Positions 34,944-43,994 of a DNA stretch of 64,000 nt are shown here, in pieces. The notes beneath the pieces were generated by a model. The model was not told where the DNA came from, searched no databases, and saw only the letters and a program-made list of their open reading frames with translations. This stretch comes from Clostridia bacterium. GTDB taxonomy: Bacteria; Bacillota; Clostridia; Christensenellales; Aristaeellaceae. Numbering within the stretch: the first letter of the stretch is position 1; each line of letters begins with the position of its first letter. The stretch is from the NCBI GenBank assembly GCA_017464305.1, contig JAFUDS010000004.1, positions 28,285 to 92,284 of the forward strand, written 5' to 3'. The position numbers and the translations under genes are program-made.

Positions 34944-36848
34944 ATGGCGATTCAAAAGGAAAACGGCAGCGTCTCCATCGACGCGCAAAATATTATGCCG
35001 GTCATCAAGCGGTGGCTGTATTCCGATAAGGATATCTTCCTGCGGGAGACGGTGTCCAACGCCTGCGACGCAATTACCAAATTCCGCATGCTCCATCCCG
35101 ACTCCGAGGAAGAGATGCAGGTCATGGTCACGGTGGATAAGGAAAAGAAGCTGATCCGCATCTCTGATACCGGGATCGGCATGACCGACGAGGAAGTGAA
35201 GAAGTATATCAATCAGGTGGCCTTCTCCGGCGCTACGGAGTTCATGAAGCAGTTTGAGGAAGGGGAAGCCAAGGACAAGGGGGACATCATCGGGCATTTC
35301 GGCCTGGGGTTCTATTCCGTGTTCATGGTTTCTGAAAAGGTGGAGATCGAAACTCTCTCCAGCCAGGAGGGTGCGGAGCCGGTGCACTGGGTGTCTGAAG
35401 ACGGCATGGGCTTCGAGATTTCAGAAGGAACTCGGAAATCCCACGGAACGGACATTATCCTGCACGTCACCGAAGAGGAAAAGGAATTCTTGGATCAGTG
35501 GAAGGTGCGGGAGATTCTAAAGCGCTATTGCGGCTTCATGGCCTATCCCATCTTCCTGGAGGACGCCAACGCCAAGCCCGTGGAGCGGGACGTGCCCGTG
35601 GGCGATGAAAAGAACGAGGATGGCACCCCCAAGACGGAAAAGATTCTGGAAATGCCCAAGCCAGAAAAGATCAACGATACCGAGCCCCTCTGGCTGCGGA
35701 AGCCCAGCGATTGCAAGGACGAGGAATATAAGGAATTCTATCATCGGGTGTTCATGGACTATGATGATCCCTTGTTCTGGATCCATTTGAACGTGGATTA
35801 TCCCTTCAACCTGAAGGGCATCCTGTTCTTCCCGAAGCTGAAGAACGATTTCGGTACCCACGAGGGCGAGATCAAGCTCTTCGCCGGCCAGGTCTTCGTC
35901 GCCGATAACATCAAGGAGGTCATTCCTGAATTCCTGATGCTGCTGAAGGGCGTCATCGATTGCCCCGATCTGCCCCTGAATGTCAGCCGTTCCTTCCTGC
36001 AGAACGACGGCTACGTAAAGAAGATTTCCTCCCACATTACCAAGAAGGTGGCTGATAAGCTGAATTCCCTGATGAACACCGAGCGGGAGACCTACGAGGG
36101 CTATTGGGATGACATCGCCCCCTTCGTCAAGTATGGCTGCATCAAGGAGGAGAAGTTCTTCGACCAGGTGAAGGGTTCCCTGCTGCTGAAGAAGACCGAC
36201 GGGAAGTATGTCACCATCGAGGAGTACAAAGCTGCCAACTTCGACAAAACGGAAAAGAAGATCTATTACACCAATGATGAAAAGCGCCAGGCGGCCTCCG
36301 TCAAGCTCTATACCGACCGGGGCATTGACGTGGCCATCATGAACACCATCATCGACGGCAACTTCATGTCCTTCCTGGAATACTCCGGCAAGGAGGAGGA
36401 TCGGGTCACCTTCGCCCGGGTGGACGCGGATATCGACGGCCTGAAGGAGGAATCCGAGGAGGGCAAGGATCTGGATCCCGAGAAGCTGCAAACCCTGTTC
36501 CGGGGCGCCCTGGGCCAGGAGGAGCTGGAAGTAAAGCTGGAGTCTCTGGGCGACCCGGAGATGACCGCCATGGTCACCGAGGATGAGCAGATGCGCCGCT
36601 ATAAAGAGATGAGCCGCCTCTATGGCGAGCGCTTCCCCCTGCCGGATCGCTTCACCCTGGTGCTGAACCGCCGGAATGAAACCGTACAAGCCCTGGCGGG
36701 TCGGGATCCTGAGGATGAAACCACGAAGCTGCTCTGCGCTCAGGTATATGACCTGGCCCGCATGGCTGCCCAGCCCCTGGAGGCGGAAGAAATTACAGCC
36801 TTCCTGGAGCGTAGCCGCAAGCTGCTGAGCATGGTCGTCAAGGCGTAA
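34944..36848 (+). CDS. htpG: Hsp90-family chaperone HtpG
   Basis: This 634-residue Hsp90 carries the GHKL ATP-binding motifs in order: LRETVSNACDAITKFR, ISDTGIGMTDEEV and IGHFGLGFYSVFMV. The middle domain holds PLNVSRSFLQNDGYVKK with the catalytic Arg, and the C-terminal dimerisation region is full length. ATG 34944 is set by TAGGAGGT (34928-34935); a TTG nine bases earlier lies in the RBS. It has its own CIRCE-linked promoter. Terminator-like hairpins follow at 36913-36939 and 36953-36985. Confidence 0.97.
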   Translation: MAIQKENGSVSIDAQNIMPVIKRWLYSDKDIFLRETVSNACDAITKFRMLHPDSEEEMQVMVTVDKEKKLIRISDTGIGMTDEEVKKYINQVAFSGATEFMKQFEEGEAKDKGDIIGHFGLGFYSVFMVSEKVEIETLSSQEGAEPVHWVSEDGMGFEISEGTRKSHGTDIILHVTEEEKEFLDQWKVREILKRYCGFMAYPIFLEDANAKPVERDVPVGDEKNEDGTPKTEKILEMPKPEKINDTEPLWLRKPSDCKDEEYKEFYHRVFMDYDDPLFWIHLNVDYPFNLKGILFFPKLKNDFGTHEGEIKLFAGQVFVADNIKEVIPEFLMLLKGVIDCPDLPLNVSRSFLQNDGYVKKISSHITKKVADKLNSLMNTERETYEGYWDDIAPFVKYGCIKEEKFFDQVKGSLLLKKTDGKYVTIEEYKAANFDKTEKKIYYTNDEKRQAASVKLYTDRGIDVAIMNTIIDGNFMSFLEYSGKEEDRVTFARVDADIDGLKEESEEGKDLDPEKLQTLFRGALGQEELEVKLESLGDPEMTAMVTEDEQMRRYKEMSRLYGERFPLPDRFTLVLNRRNETVQALAGRDPEDETTKLLCAQVYDLARMAAQPLEAEEITAFLERSRKLLSMVVKA

Positions 36849-36912
36849 GCCACCGGCCGGCTGAGGCTCAGCGAAGGTCTTCGAATAAGCAGTTCTATTT
36901 TCACTACATCTT

Positions 36913-36985
36913 ACGCTCTCCCCTTCGGGGAGAGCGCTTTCAAATGACGAAGGGCTTACCCGCAATGTGGTAAGCCCTTCGCTAT
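36913..36985 (+). terminator. Two consecutive hairpins after htpG
   Basis: GCTCTCCCC-TTC-GGGGAGAGC (near 36913-36933) is followed by TTTC, then a second perfect stem between CGAAGGGCTTACC and GGTAAGCCCTTCG. They separate htpG from the convergent recA. The rest of 36849-37067 holds one R1 palindrome (37021-37046) and no gene. Confidence 0.7.
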
Positions 36986-37020
36986 GTATATGAGGGAAAT
37001 GCTGATTTTATAAGGATTTT

Positions 37021-37046
37021 CTCGCTCCCCCGCTCCGCGGGAGAGC
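37021..37046. repeat. R1 GC palindrome downstream of recA
   Basis: CGCTCCCCCGCTCCGCGGGAGAGC, a member of the same short palindrome family as 14265-14313 and 15250-15280, lies 20 bp beyond the recA stop codon (minus strand). It may help end recA transcripts. Confidence 0.6.
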
Positions 37047-37067
37047 TTGCATCTGCGCTTTCTTCGA

Positions 37068-38213
37068 TCAAATATCTTCGTCGTCCAGGTCCACTTCCAG
37101 CAGGGCCAGATCGTCCTCCTCTTCCTCCTGCTGCTGCGCGATGGCTGCGGCGTCCTCCGCGGTCGGTTCCTGCTTGGCGAAGAGCTCCGCCCGCAGCTTC
37201 TGATCGATCTCGGCGGTGAGCTCCGGATGATCCTTCAGATAGAGTCGGGCGTTATCCCGCCCTTGGGCCAGCCGCAGATCGCCATAGCTGAAGAAGGCGC
37301 CGCTCTTGTGGATAATATCCTTTTCCACCGCCATGTCAAGCAGCGTCCCCTCCGTGCTGATGCCCTCGCCATAGATGATATCAAATTCCGCCAGGCGGAA
37401 GGGCGGGGCCACCTTGTTCTTCACCACCTTGACCTTGGTGCGGTTCCCGATGATCTCAGATCCGTTCTTCAGCGGCTCGCCCTTGCGGACATCCAGCCGC
37501 ACGGAGGAATAGAACTTCAGGGCCCGGCCGCCAGGAGTCGTCTCCGGGTTGCCGTACATGACGCCCACCTTTTCCCGCAGCTGGTTGATAAATACAGCGA
37601 CGCAGCCCGTCTTGTTAATCACGCCGGTCAGTTTCCGCAGCGCCTGGCTCATGAGCCGGGCCTGGAGGCCCACAAAGGAATCTCCCATCTCGCCATCGAT
37701 CTCCGCCTTTGGCACCAGGGCCGCCACAGAGTCGATGACCACCACGTCCAGCGCGCCGGAGCGAACCAGGGCCTCCGCGATCTCCAGGGCCTGCTCGCCG
37801 GTATCCGGCTGGGAAACGTAGAGCTCCTCAATATTCACGCCCAGCTTTTTCGCGTACAGGGGATCCAGGGCATGCTCCGCGTCCACAAAGGCGGCGATAC
37901 CCCCGGCCTTTTGGGCTTCCGCCACGATATGCAGGGCCACCGTGGTCTTACCGGAGGATTCCGGCCCGTAGATTTCCACAATGCGGCCCCGGGGAATCCC
38001 TCCCACGCCCAGCGCCGCGTCCAGCGTCAGGCACCCTGTGGGGATCACGGGGATATCACGATTCACCGAATCAGCGCCCAGCTTCATCACCGAGCCCTTG
38101 CCAAACTGCTTGTCCAGATCGGCCAAAGCATGCTCCAGGGCTTTTAACTTCTCTTCCTGCACATCCGTCGTTACGATCGATTTTTCTGGCTTCGCCGCTT
38201 TCTTCGCTGCCAT
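37068..38213 (-). CDS. recA: Recombinase RecA
   Basis: This 381-residue recombinase has Walker [10 protein letters not shown], the RecA signature region [15 protein letters not shown], and an acidic tail rich in Glu/Asp. It forms filaments on single-stranded DNA for repair and induces LexA cleavage. The minus-strand RBS GAGGGAG precedes ATG 38213. It has its own promoter (38272-38300). No Gram-positive LexA box was found upstream, but two short inverted repeats flank the promoter. Confidence 0.98.
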   Translation of the reverse strand: MAAKKAAKPEKSIVTTDVQEEKLKALEHALADLDKQFGKGSVMKLGADSVNRDIPVIPTGCLTLDAALGVGGIPRGRIVEIYGPESSGKTTVALHIVAEAQKAGGIAAFVDAEHALDPLYAKKLGVNIEELYVSQPDTGEQALEIAEALVRSGALDVVVIDSVAALVPKAEIDGEMGDSFVGLQARLMSQALRKLTGVINKTGCVAVFINQLREKVGVMYGNPETTPGGRALKFYSSVRLDVRKGEPLKNGSEIIGNRTKVKVVKNKVAPPFRLAEFDIIYGEGISTEGTLLDMAVEKDIIHKSGAFFSYGDLRLAQGRDNARLYLKDHPELTAEIDQKLRAELFAKQEPTAEDAAAIAQQQEEEEDDLALLEVDLDDEDI

Positions 38214-38271
38214 CGTTTACTCCCTCGCTTTCAAATCATACGCCTATGGGCGTTCCGTTACTGACAAATCT

Positions 38272-38300
38272 ATCTTAACAGATTTCTTTCTCCTTTTCAA
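38272..38300 (-). promoter_or_regulatory. Promoter of recA
   Basis: On the minus strand, TTGAAA (38300-38295), a 17-bp spacer and TAAGAT (38277-38272) form a good sigma-A promoter. Confidence 0.78.
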
Positions 38301-38302
38301 GA

Positions 38303-38346
38303 GTAAAACACAAAATTATTTACTCGAAGCACAAAATTAATGTGCA
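38303..38346. promoter_or_regulatory. Two inverted repeats in the recA-mutS2 divergent region
   Basis: GAGTAAA-N11-TTTACTC and, next to it, GCACA-N7-TGTGC share the word ACAAAATTA in their spacers. They lie just upstream of the recA -35, where an activator or repressor could bind. No known operator was matched. Confidence 0.45.
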
Positions 38347-38375
38347 AACAATACAGAATGTGCTATGCAACTCTC

Positions 38376-38404
38376 TTGCACAGACTTCCTGGGTGTGGTA
38401 TATT
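38376..38404 (+). promoter_or_regulatory. Promoter of mutS2
   Basis: TTGCAC (38376-38381), 17-bp spacer, TATATT (38399-38404) preceded by TGG: extended -10 promoter, divergent from recA. Confidence 0.78.
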
Positions 38405-38487
38405 TTCTGCGAAGAACGGGGAACGATAGATGACCAACGGATGTTATATCAATAGACATAGAGCTGGTTTGCTGGAGGATGGAGTTC

Positions 38488-40956
38488 ATGATGACAGAAC
38501 GGACGCTGCGGGTGCTGGAATTCCCGCGGATTCGGGAGATGCTGGCGGAGGGGGCCCTGACGGCCATCGGCGCGGAGAAGTGCCGGGCTTTGGTTCCTTT
38601 CGATACTTTCTATGATATTGACCTGGCCCAGCGGGAGACGGAGGAGGCCACCGTGATCCTGCAATACGTGGGGGGCCACCCCTTGACGGAGTTCCCGGAC
38701 GCCCGGCCGGCGCTGGTGGTCTGCGAAAAGGGAGGCACCTTGAGCCCCGCCATGCTGCTGAGCGTGGCGGCGCTGCTGCGGGCCAGCCGGGCAGCCCGGG
38801 ATGTGCTGATCACCGACCGGGAAAACACCCCCCTGCTGCGGGGGCGGGCGGAGCTGCTGACAGAGGCCCGGAACGTGGAGCGGGATATCACTGACGCCAT
38901 ACTCAGCGAGGACGAGATCGCCGACCGGGCTTCCTCCGAGCTGATGAACATTCGGCGGCATCTGCGGGGGGCTCAGGATCGAATCAAGGAAAAGCTGAAC
39001 CAGATGATCCGATCCGCCAATATGCAGAAATATCTGCAGGAGTCCATCATCACCGTTCGCAACGACCGATACGTGATCCCTGTCCGGGCGGAATACCGCG
39101 CCCAGGTGCCGGGACTGGTGCATGACCAGAGCACCTCCGGGGCCACCCTGTTCATCGAACCTATGGCGGCGGTGGAGATGGGGAACGAGATTCGGGAATG
39201 GGAGATCAAGGAAGCCCGGGAAATCGAGCGGATTTTAGCCAGCCTCAGCGCGGAGGTGGCCCCATACGCGGAGCAGCTGCGGGACAATGTGGAAAGCCTG
39301 GGAGAGCTGGATTTCATCTTCGCCAAGGGGCTGCTGAGCCGGCGGCTGTATTGCGTGGCCCCGAAGATGAATGAGAAGGGCTTCCTGCACATCATCCGGG
39401 GGCGGCATCCCTTGATCGACCCGGAGAAGGTGGTGCCCAGCAATATTTATCTGGGCTATCCCCCGGAGGAAAAGAAAGGAAATAATCAGGAGAGCAACCC
39501 GGAGAAGCGGAAGAGCTGGAAGGCGGAGCAGAAGCAGGCAGCCCAGCAAAGCCCTGAGGGAGAGGCAGGCACCGGGTTCAATACCCTGGTGATCACCGGG
39601 CCCAACACCGGCGGCAAGACCGTGACCCTGAAAACCATTGGCCTTCTGACCCTGATGGCCCAGGCGGGGCTGCAGGTGCCTGCGGAGCTGGGGACGGAGC
39701 TGGCCATCTTTGAGCAGGTATGGGCGGACATCGGGGATGAGCAGTCCATCGAGCAAAGCCTGAGCACCTTCAGCGGGCACATGACCAATATCGTCAACAT
39801 CATGCGGGAGGTGACGCCCCGGGATCTGGTGCTGTTTGACGAGCTGGGGGCGGGCACGGACCCCACGGAGGGGGCGGCCCTGGCCCAGAGCATCCTGACC
39901 CGGCTGCTGCACATCCGGGTGCGGACGGTGGCCACCACCCATTACAGCGAGCTGAAGGTTTTCGCCCTGACAACGGAGGGGGTGGAGAACGCCAGCGTGG
40001 AATTCAATGTGGAGACCTTGCGGCCCACCTATCGGCTGAGCATCGGCGTGCCGGGAAAGAGCAATGCCTTCGAGATCAGCCGGCGGCTGGGGCTGCCGGA
40101 GAACCTGATCGACGGGGCGAAGAAGCTGCTGAGTAGCGACGAGGTGCGCTTCGAGGACGTCATCGCCAACGCGGAATATCATCGGCAGATCGCGGAGCGG
40201 GAGCGGCAGCTGGCTCAGGAGGCCAGCCGGGAGACCCTCCAGCTGCGGGACGAGGCGGAGAAGCTGCGCCGGGAGATGGAGGAAAAGCGGGAGCAGAGCG
40301 TTCGCAAGGCCAAGGAGGAAGCTCGGCGCATCCTGCAGGACGCGAAGCGGGAGAGCGAGAGCATCATCAGCGAGCTCAAGCGGATGAAGAAGGAAGCGGG
40401 CTCCGCGGCGGACATCAATGCCCTGAGGCATCAGTTGGATCAGGGCATCGACCAGATGAGCGAGGGCCTGGGAAAGCCCCGGCCAGAGGAGGGGGAAGCC
40501 CCGAAGACGGTGCGCCCCGGGGATCAGGTAAAGGTACTGACCTTTGGCACGGAGGCCTCCGTGCTCAGCGAGCCCAACGCGCGGGGCGAGGTGGAGCTGG
40601 CCAGCGGGAACATGAAGTTCAAGGCGAAGCTGGCGGATCTGCGGCTGATGAAGGCGGCCCAGCCGAAGGAAAAGACAGTCGTGAAGACGAAGACCGGCGC
40701 CATGATCCGGACGGTGCCCATGGAGTGCGATGTGCGGGGCATGAACCTGGAGGAGGCCCTCAGCGCGGTGGAGATCTACCTGGACGAGGCCGTCATGGCG
40801 GGGCTGCACGAGGTGAGCGTGATCCATGGGAAGGGCACCGGGGTGCTGAAGAGCGGCATCCGCCAGGATCTGCGGCGGAACAAGCATGTGAAAACCTGCC
40901 GCCCCGGCATGTACGGCGAGGGTGAGGACGGCGTTACAGTGGTTACGCTGAAGTAA
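38488..40956 (+). CDS. mutS2: MutS2 endonuclease / ribosome-rescue ATPase
   Basis: This 822-residue protein is built like MutS2: core and lever region, ABC-type ATPase with Walker A GPNTGGKT (about 371-378) and Walker B LVLFDELGAGTDPTEG, a long coiled coil (about 520-640), and a C-terminal Smr nuclease domain (CDVRGMNLEEALS, VIHGKGTGVLKSGIR). MutS2 limits recombination and, in B. subtilis, splits collided ribosomes. An unusual hydrophilic insert (about 331-363, rich in Lys/Glu/Gln) precedes Walker A. ATG 38488 fits GGAGG (38474-38478); ATGs at 38479 and 38491 are also in frame. The two-component genes follow within 10 bp. Confidence 0.94.
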   Translation: MMTERTLRVLEFPRIREMLAEGALTAIGAEKCRALVPFDTFYDIDLAQRETEEATVILQYVGGHPLTEFPDARPALVVCEKGGTLSPAMLLSVAALLRASRAARDVLITDRENTPLLRGRAELLTEARNVERDITDAILSEDEIADRASSELMNIRRHLRGAQDRIKEKLNQMIRSANMQKYLQESIITVRNDRYVIPVRAEYRAQVPGLVHDQSTSGATLFIEPMAAVEMGNEIREWEIKEAREIERILASLSAEVAPYAEQLRDNVESLGELDFIFAKGLLSRRLYCVAPKMNEKGFLHIIRGRHPLIDPEKVVPSNIYLGYPPEEKKGNNQESNPEKRKSWKAEQKQAAQQSPEGEAGTGFNTLVITGPNTGGKTVTLKTIGLLTLMAQAGLQVPAELGTELAIFEQVWADIGDEQSIEQSLSTFSGHMTNIVNIMREVTPRDLVLFDELGAGTDPTEGAALAQSILTRLLHIRVRTVATTHYSELKVFALTTEGVENASVEFNVETLRPTYRLSIGVPGKSNAFEISRRLGLPENLIDGAKKLLSSDEVRFEDVIANAEYHRQIAERERQLAQEASRETLQLRDEAEKLRREMEEKREQSVRKAKEEARRILQDAKRESESIISELKRMKKEAGSAADINALRHQLDQGIDQMSEGLGKPRPEEGEAPKTVRPGDQVKVLTFGTEASVLSEPNARGEVELASGNMKFKAKLADLRLMKAAQPKEKTVVKTKTGAMIRTVPMECDVRGMNLEEALSAVEIYLDEAVMAGLHEVSVIHGKGTGVLKSGIRQDLRRNKHVKTCRPGMYGEGEDGVTVVTLK

Positions 40957-40966
40957 GGAGAAAATC

Positions 40967-41659
40967 ATGAAAGAAAAACCCTATATCCTGATCGTGGACG
41001 ACGATCCGAACATCTCCCAGCTGGTGGCTTTGTACCTGGACAAGGAGGGCTACGAGGTGAAGACCGTGGCCCGGGGGGACGACGCGGTGAACGAGTTCAG
41101 CCGCCTGCCGCCGGACCTGATGGTGCTGGACGTCATGCTGCCGGGGATGGATGGATACCAGGTGCTGAAAAGCGTAAGGAAGAGCAGCGCTATTCCGGTG
41201 ATTATGCTGACGGCCCGGGACGAAACCTTCGACAAGGTGCTGGGGCTGGAGCTGGGGGCGGATGATTATATCACCAAGCCCTTCGACGCCAAGGAGCTGG
41301 TGGCCCGGGTGAAGGCCGTGCTGCGGCGAACCCAGGGCGGGGAGGAGGAGAAGAAGACGGATCTTTCCTTCCCGGGGCTGACGGTGTCCATCGCGGAATA
41401 CGCGGTATATTTTGAAGGAAAGCGGCTGGAGATGCCCCCCAAGGAGCTGGAGGTGCTGTATTTCCTGGCGGGATCTCCCAATCAGGTGTTTACCCGGGAG
41501 CAGCTGCTGAAGCAGGTGTGGGGCTTTGATTTCTTCGGCGACAGCCGCACGGTGGACGTGCATATCAAGCGGCTGCGGGAGAAGCTGCCGGACAGCGAGA
41601 AGTATGGATGGAGCATCCACACCGTCCGGGGTGTGGGGTACAAATTTGAGTTAAACTAA
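40967..41659 (+). CDS. OmpR/PhoB-family response regulator
   Basis: This 230-residue regulator has a receiver domain (IVDDDPNISQLV, phospho-acceptor Asp55 in LMVLDVMLPGMDG, Lys in DDYITKPFD) and a winged-helix output domain ('QLLKQVWGFDFFGDSRTVDV', HIKRLREKL). It starts 10 bp after mutS2 with RBS AAGGAG and is followed by its kinase gene, so all three are probably one transcript. The target genes are unknown. Confidence 0.94.
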   Translation: MKEKPYILIVDDDPNISQLVALYLDKEGYEVKTVARGDDAVNEFSRLPPDLMVLDVMLPGMDGYQVLKSVRKSSAIPVIMLTARDETFDKVLGLELGADDYITKPFDAKELVARVKAVLRRTQGGEEEKKTDLSFPGLTVSIAEYAVYFEGKRLEMPPKELEVLYFLAGSPNQVFTREQLLKQVWGFDFFGDSRTVDVHIKRLREKLPDSEKYGWSIHTVRGVGYKFELN

Positions 41660-41674
41660 GGAGACGATGGCATT

Positions 41675-43105
41675 TTGAACAGCCTGTTCGCGCGGATCAT
41701 GGCGGTGGTGTTGAGCGTGATTCTAGCCATTACCATCTCCATCAGCGTGCTGAGCTATTTCAGCCTGCGGGAGCAGCGAATCTCGGCCCGGCTGGATTAT
41801 CTGGCGGCGGAGGCGGAGGAGATCGCGTACCTGGCGGCGGATTTGAACAGCGGCAATGGGTATTTCTTTTCCCAGAACACCCGGCAGTATCTGAACCGCA
41901 TGGCTCAGAAGGTGAACGATGAATTCGGGGCCTATATTGCCGTGGTGGACCGATGGGGAAACGTGATGACCAACATCCAGACGGCCTACAGCGAGGATCC
42001 GGACTTTGTGGCCAGCCTCAGCGGTGACGAGATTACGGAGGCCCTGGGCCAGGTGCTGGCGGGGGAGAACATCCGGGTTCGCAGCATGGCGGGGTCGGAC
42101 CCCACCTTCACCGTGGGGGTGCCCTTTACCCAATATGAAACGGTGACGGGGGCCGTGTTTATCCAGACCAAGGCTCAGCGGATTCAGAGCGGCATGGAGG
42201 ATTTGCTGTGGCAGGTGGTGGCCATTGCCCTGGCCGCCGCGGCCCTGGGGGCGGTGGCGGTGGGGGTCATCGTCCGTTCCATCATGCGCCCCCTGGGGGA
42301 GATCAGCGAGGCGGCCCACGCCATGGGGGAAGGGGACTTCAGCCGGAGGCTGGATGAAACCCGGGGGGACCGGGAGCTGCGGCAGCTGGCCCGGACCTTC
42401 AACGGCATGAGCGATAAGCTGGCGGACGTGGAAAATGGCCGGCGGGAATTCGTGGCCAACGTGAGCCATGAGCTGCGCAGCCCCATCACCAGCATCAAGG
42501 GCTTTGCCGAGGGCATGGCGGACGGAGTGATTCCGGCGGAGGAGCATCCCAAATATCTGCGCCTGGTGGCGGAGGAAAGCAATCGGCTGAGCCGCCTGGT
42601 GGGGGATCTTTTGCAGCTGAGCCGCCTGGAGCGGGAGGACGCCACCCTGGAGATGACGGAATTCGACATGGACGAGATGCTGCGCCGGGCCATCATCCGG
42701 CGGATGAACGACCTGGACCAGAAGCGGATCGACGTGGAGTGCGATTTCCGGGTGGATCCCTGCCTGGTGGAGGCGGATGCGGAGCGCATCGAGCAGGTGG
42801 TGATTAACCTGCTGGACAACGCCATCAAATTCACCGGGGAAGAGGGGAAGATCACCCTGACCACGGAGAAACAAGGGGATCAGGCGCTGATCACTGTATG
42901 GGATAATGGCATCAGCATTCCGGAGGAGGACCGGGGACGGGTGTTCGAGCGATTCTTCACGGCGGATCGGGCTCACACCTCCGGCAAGGGCACGGGCCTG
43001 GGGCTGAGCATCTGCCAGCGAATCTTGGAGATGCACGGCCAGGAGATTCGCCTGCTGGACCCGGAGGAGGGCACGGCCTTCCGGTTCACCCTGGCGGCGA
43101 AATAG
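41675..43105 (+). CDS. Sensor histidine kinase
   Basis: This 476-residue membrane kinase has two transmembrane helices (about 7-29 and 178-200) around an extracytoplasmic sensor of about 145 residues, then a HAMP linker (about 200-252), a DHp domain with the phospho-accepting His265 in ANVSHELRSPITSIKG, and a GHKL ATPase (N box VVINLLDNAIKF, G2-type GKGTGLGLSIC). The TTG start is supported by AAGGAG (41658-41663). It pairs with the regulator just upstream. The stimulus is unknown. Confidence 0.93.
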   Translation: MNSLFARIMAVVLSVILAITISISVLSYFSLREQRISARLDYLAAEAEEIAYLAADLNSGNGYFFSQNTRQYLNRMAQKVNDEFGAYIAVVDRWGNVMTNIQTAYSEDPDFVASLSGDEITEALGQVLAGENIRVRSMAGSDPTFTVGVPFTQYETVTGAVFIQTKAQRIQSGMEDLLWQVVAIALAAAALGAVAVGVIVRSIMRPLGEISEAAHAMGEGDFSRRLDETRGDRELRQLARTFNGMSDKLADVENGRREFVANVSHELRSPITSIKGFAEGMADGVIPAEEHPKYLRLVAEESNRLSRLVGDLLQLSRLEREDATLEMTEFDMDEMLRRAIIRRMNDLDQKRIDVECDFRVDPCLVEADAERIEQVVINLLDNAIKFTGEEGKITLTTEKQGDQALITVWDNGISIPEEDRGRVFERFFTADRAHTSGKGTGLGLSICQRILEMHGQEIRLLDPEEGTAFRFTLAAK

Positions 43106-43127
43106 GAAAACCACTTTTTCGTTTGTT

Positions 43128-43165
43128 TCGCGCGGGAGGGAAGCGGCTCGTCGCGTGACGGAATG
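43128..43165. repeat. GC element start-like fragment (R4 family)
   Basis: TTCGCGCGGGAGGGAAGCGG resembles the left end of the element at 43788-43965. Only the left part is similar, so it may be a fragment. Confidence 0.35.
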
Positions 43166-43187
43166 GGAAGAATAGAAAAGAAATCAA

Positions 43188-43216
43188 CTGACAAATCAGG
43201 TTGCTTGTGGTATACT
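43188..43216 (+). promoter_or_regulatory. Promoter of aroK
   Basis: CTGACA (43188-43193), 17-bp spacer, TATACT (43211-43216) with TGG before it (extended -10). Confidence 0.72.
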
Positions 43217-43265
43217 GCCCCTTGGAGAGGAAGGGAGAACGGGACGGAAGGAGGAAGCCGAGCAC

Positions 43266-43781
43266 ATGTTGAACAGACAGATTTTTCTGACGGGGATGCC
43301 GGGCAGCGGCAAGAGCGCCCTGGGCCGCCGGGCGGCCAAAGAGGTCGGGACGCCCTTTATCGACCTGGACAGCTGGATTGAGGAACGGGCGGGGATTTCC
43401 ATTCCCGAGATCTTCGAGAAATACGGCGAGGCCGGCTTCCGAAGGATGGAGACCGGGGCCCTGACCTTTCTGACCCGGACGCCTCCGGGAATTATCGCCC
43501 TGGGCGGTGGCGCGGCCATGAACGAGGTGAATCGGAAGATCATGCGGAATTACGGCAGTGTCCTGCTGATCGACCGGCCGGTGGAGCGGATTTTGACGGA
43601 CCTGGACGCGGAGAACCGGCCCCTGCTGAAGGAGGATCCGGAGGGGAAGCTGCGGGAGCTCTATGATCAGCGGATGCCCACCTATCGCCAGCTGGCGGAT
43701 GTGACCATTCGGAACGATGGGGAGTTCCAGGCGACGCTGAATCTGCTGGTCCGGGTGCTGAAGGAAAGATATCACGCCTGA
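43266..43781 (+). CDS. aroK: Shikimate kinase
   Basis: This 171-residue NMP-kinase-fold enzyme phosphorylates shikimate in aromatic amino-acid synthesis. It has Walker A GMPGSGKSALG, the shikimate-binding FIDLDSWIEERAGISIPEIF region with Asp, the Arg of GEAGFRRMET, and the GGG of IIALGGGAAM; the adenine-lid Arg lies in ENRPLL. Length is normal. No other aro genes are nearby. RBS GGAAGGAGG lies about 10 nt upstream. Confidence 0.93.
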   Translation: MLNRQIFLTGMPGSGKSALGRRAAKEVGTPFIDLDSWIEERAGISIPEIFEKYGEAGFRRMETGALTFLTRTPPGIIALGGGAAMNEVNRKIMRNYGSVLLIDRPVERILTDLDAENRPLLKEDPEGKLRELYDQRMPTYRQLADVTIRNDGEFQATLNLLVRVLKERYHA

Positions 43782-43787
43782 TGCATG

Positions 43788-43965
43788 CGCGCGGGAGTTC
43801 CACTCCGGGGCACGCTTTCGCTCCGTTCCAGACGTAGCGGCACAAAGCGGCTGCCTTCGCGCGCAAGGAATCGCACGCGCACCGCGCGCGGCAGCGCTCG
43901 CCACCCGCTAAGTGCCGACGTCTTCCAAGGGCCCCGGAGTGAAACATCCCTTCGCAGAAAGAGAA
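43788..43965. repeat. Complex GC-rich palindromic element (R4 family)
   Basis: This 178-bp intergenic block is dense in CGCG words (GCGCGCGGGAGT, CGCGCGCAAGG, CACCGCGCGCGG) and ends GGAGTGAAACATCCCTTCGC. The ends match the 32-bp element at 30781, which looks like this block with its middle removed. An open frame crosses it in phase with the next gene, but the true RBS and start are downstream. Confidence 0.6.
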
Positions 43966-43994
43966 CATTATCGAGGAATGAAAAGGGTACAAGC

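Noticed and set aside
39235-40968. A 577-codon frame antisense to mutS2
   Set aside because: Same codon-bias effect; the Leu/His/Arg/Gln-rich translation has no family features and mutS2 is unmistakable on the other strand.
43785-43994. N-terminal extension of the amino-acid kinase ORF
   Set aside because: The frame is open through a GC-rich repeat, giving an Arg/Ser/Thr-rich stretch; the RBS and conserved start MSYQFELVGK lie at 43995.
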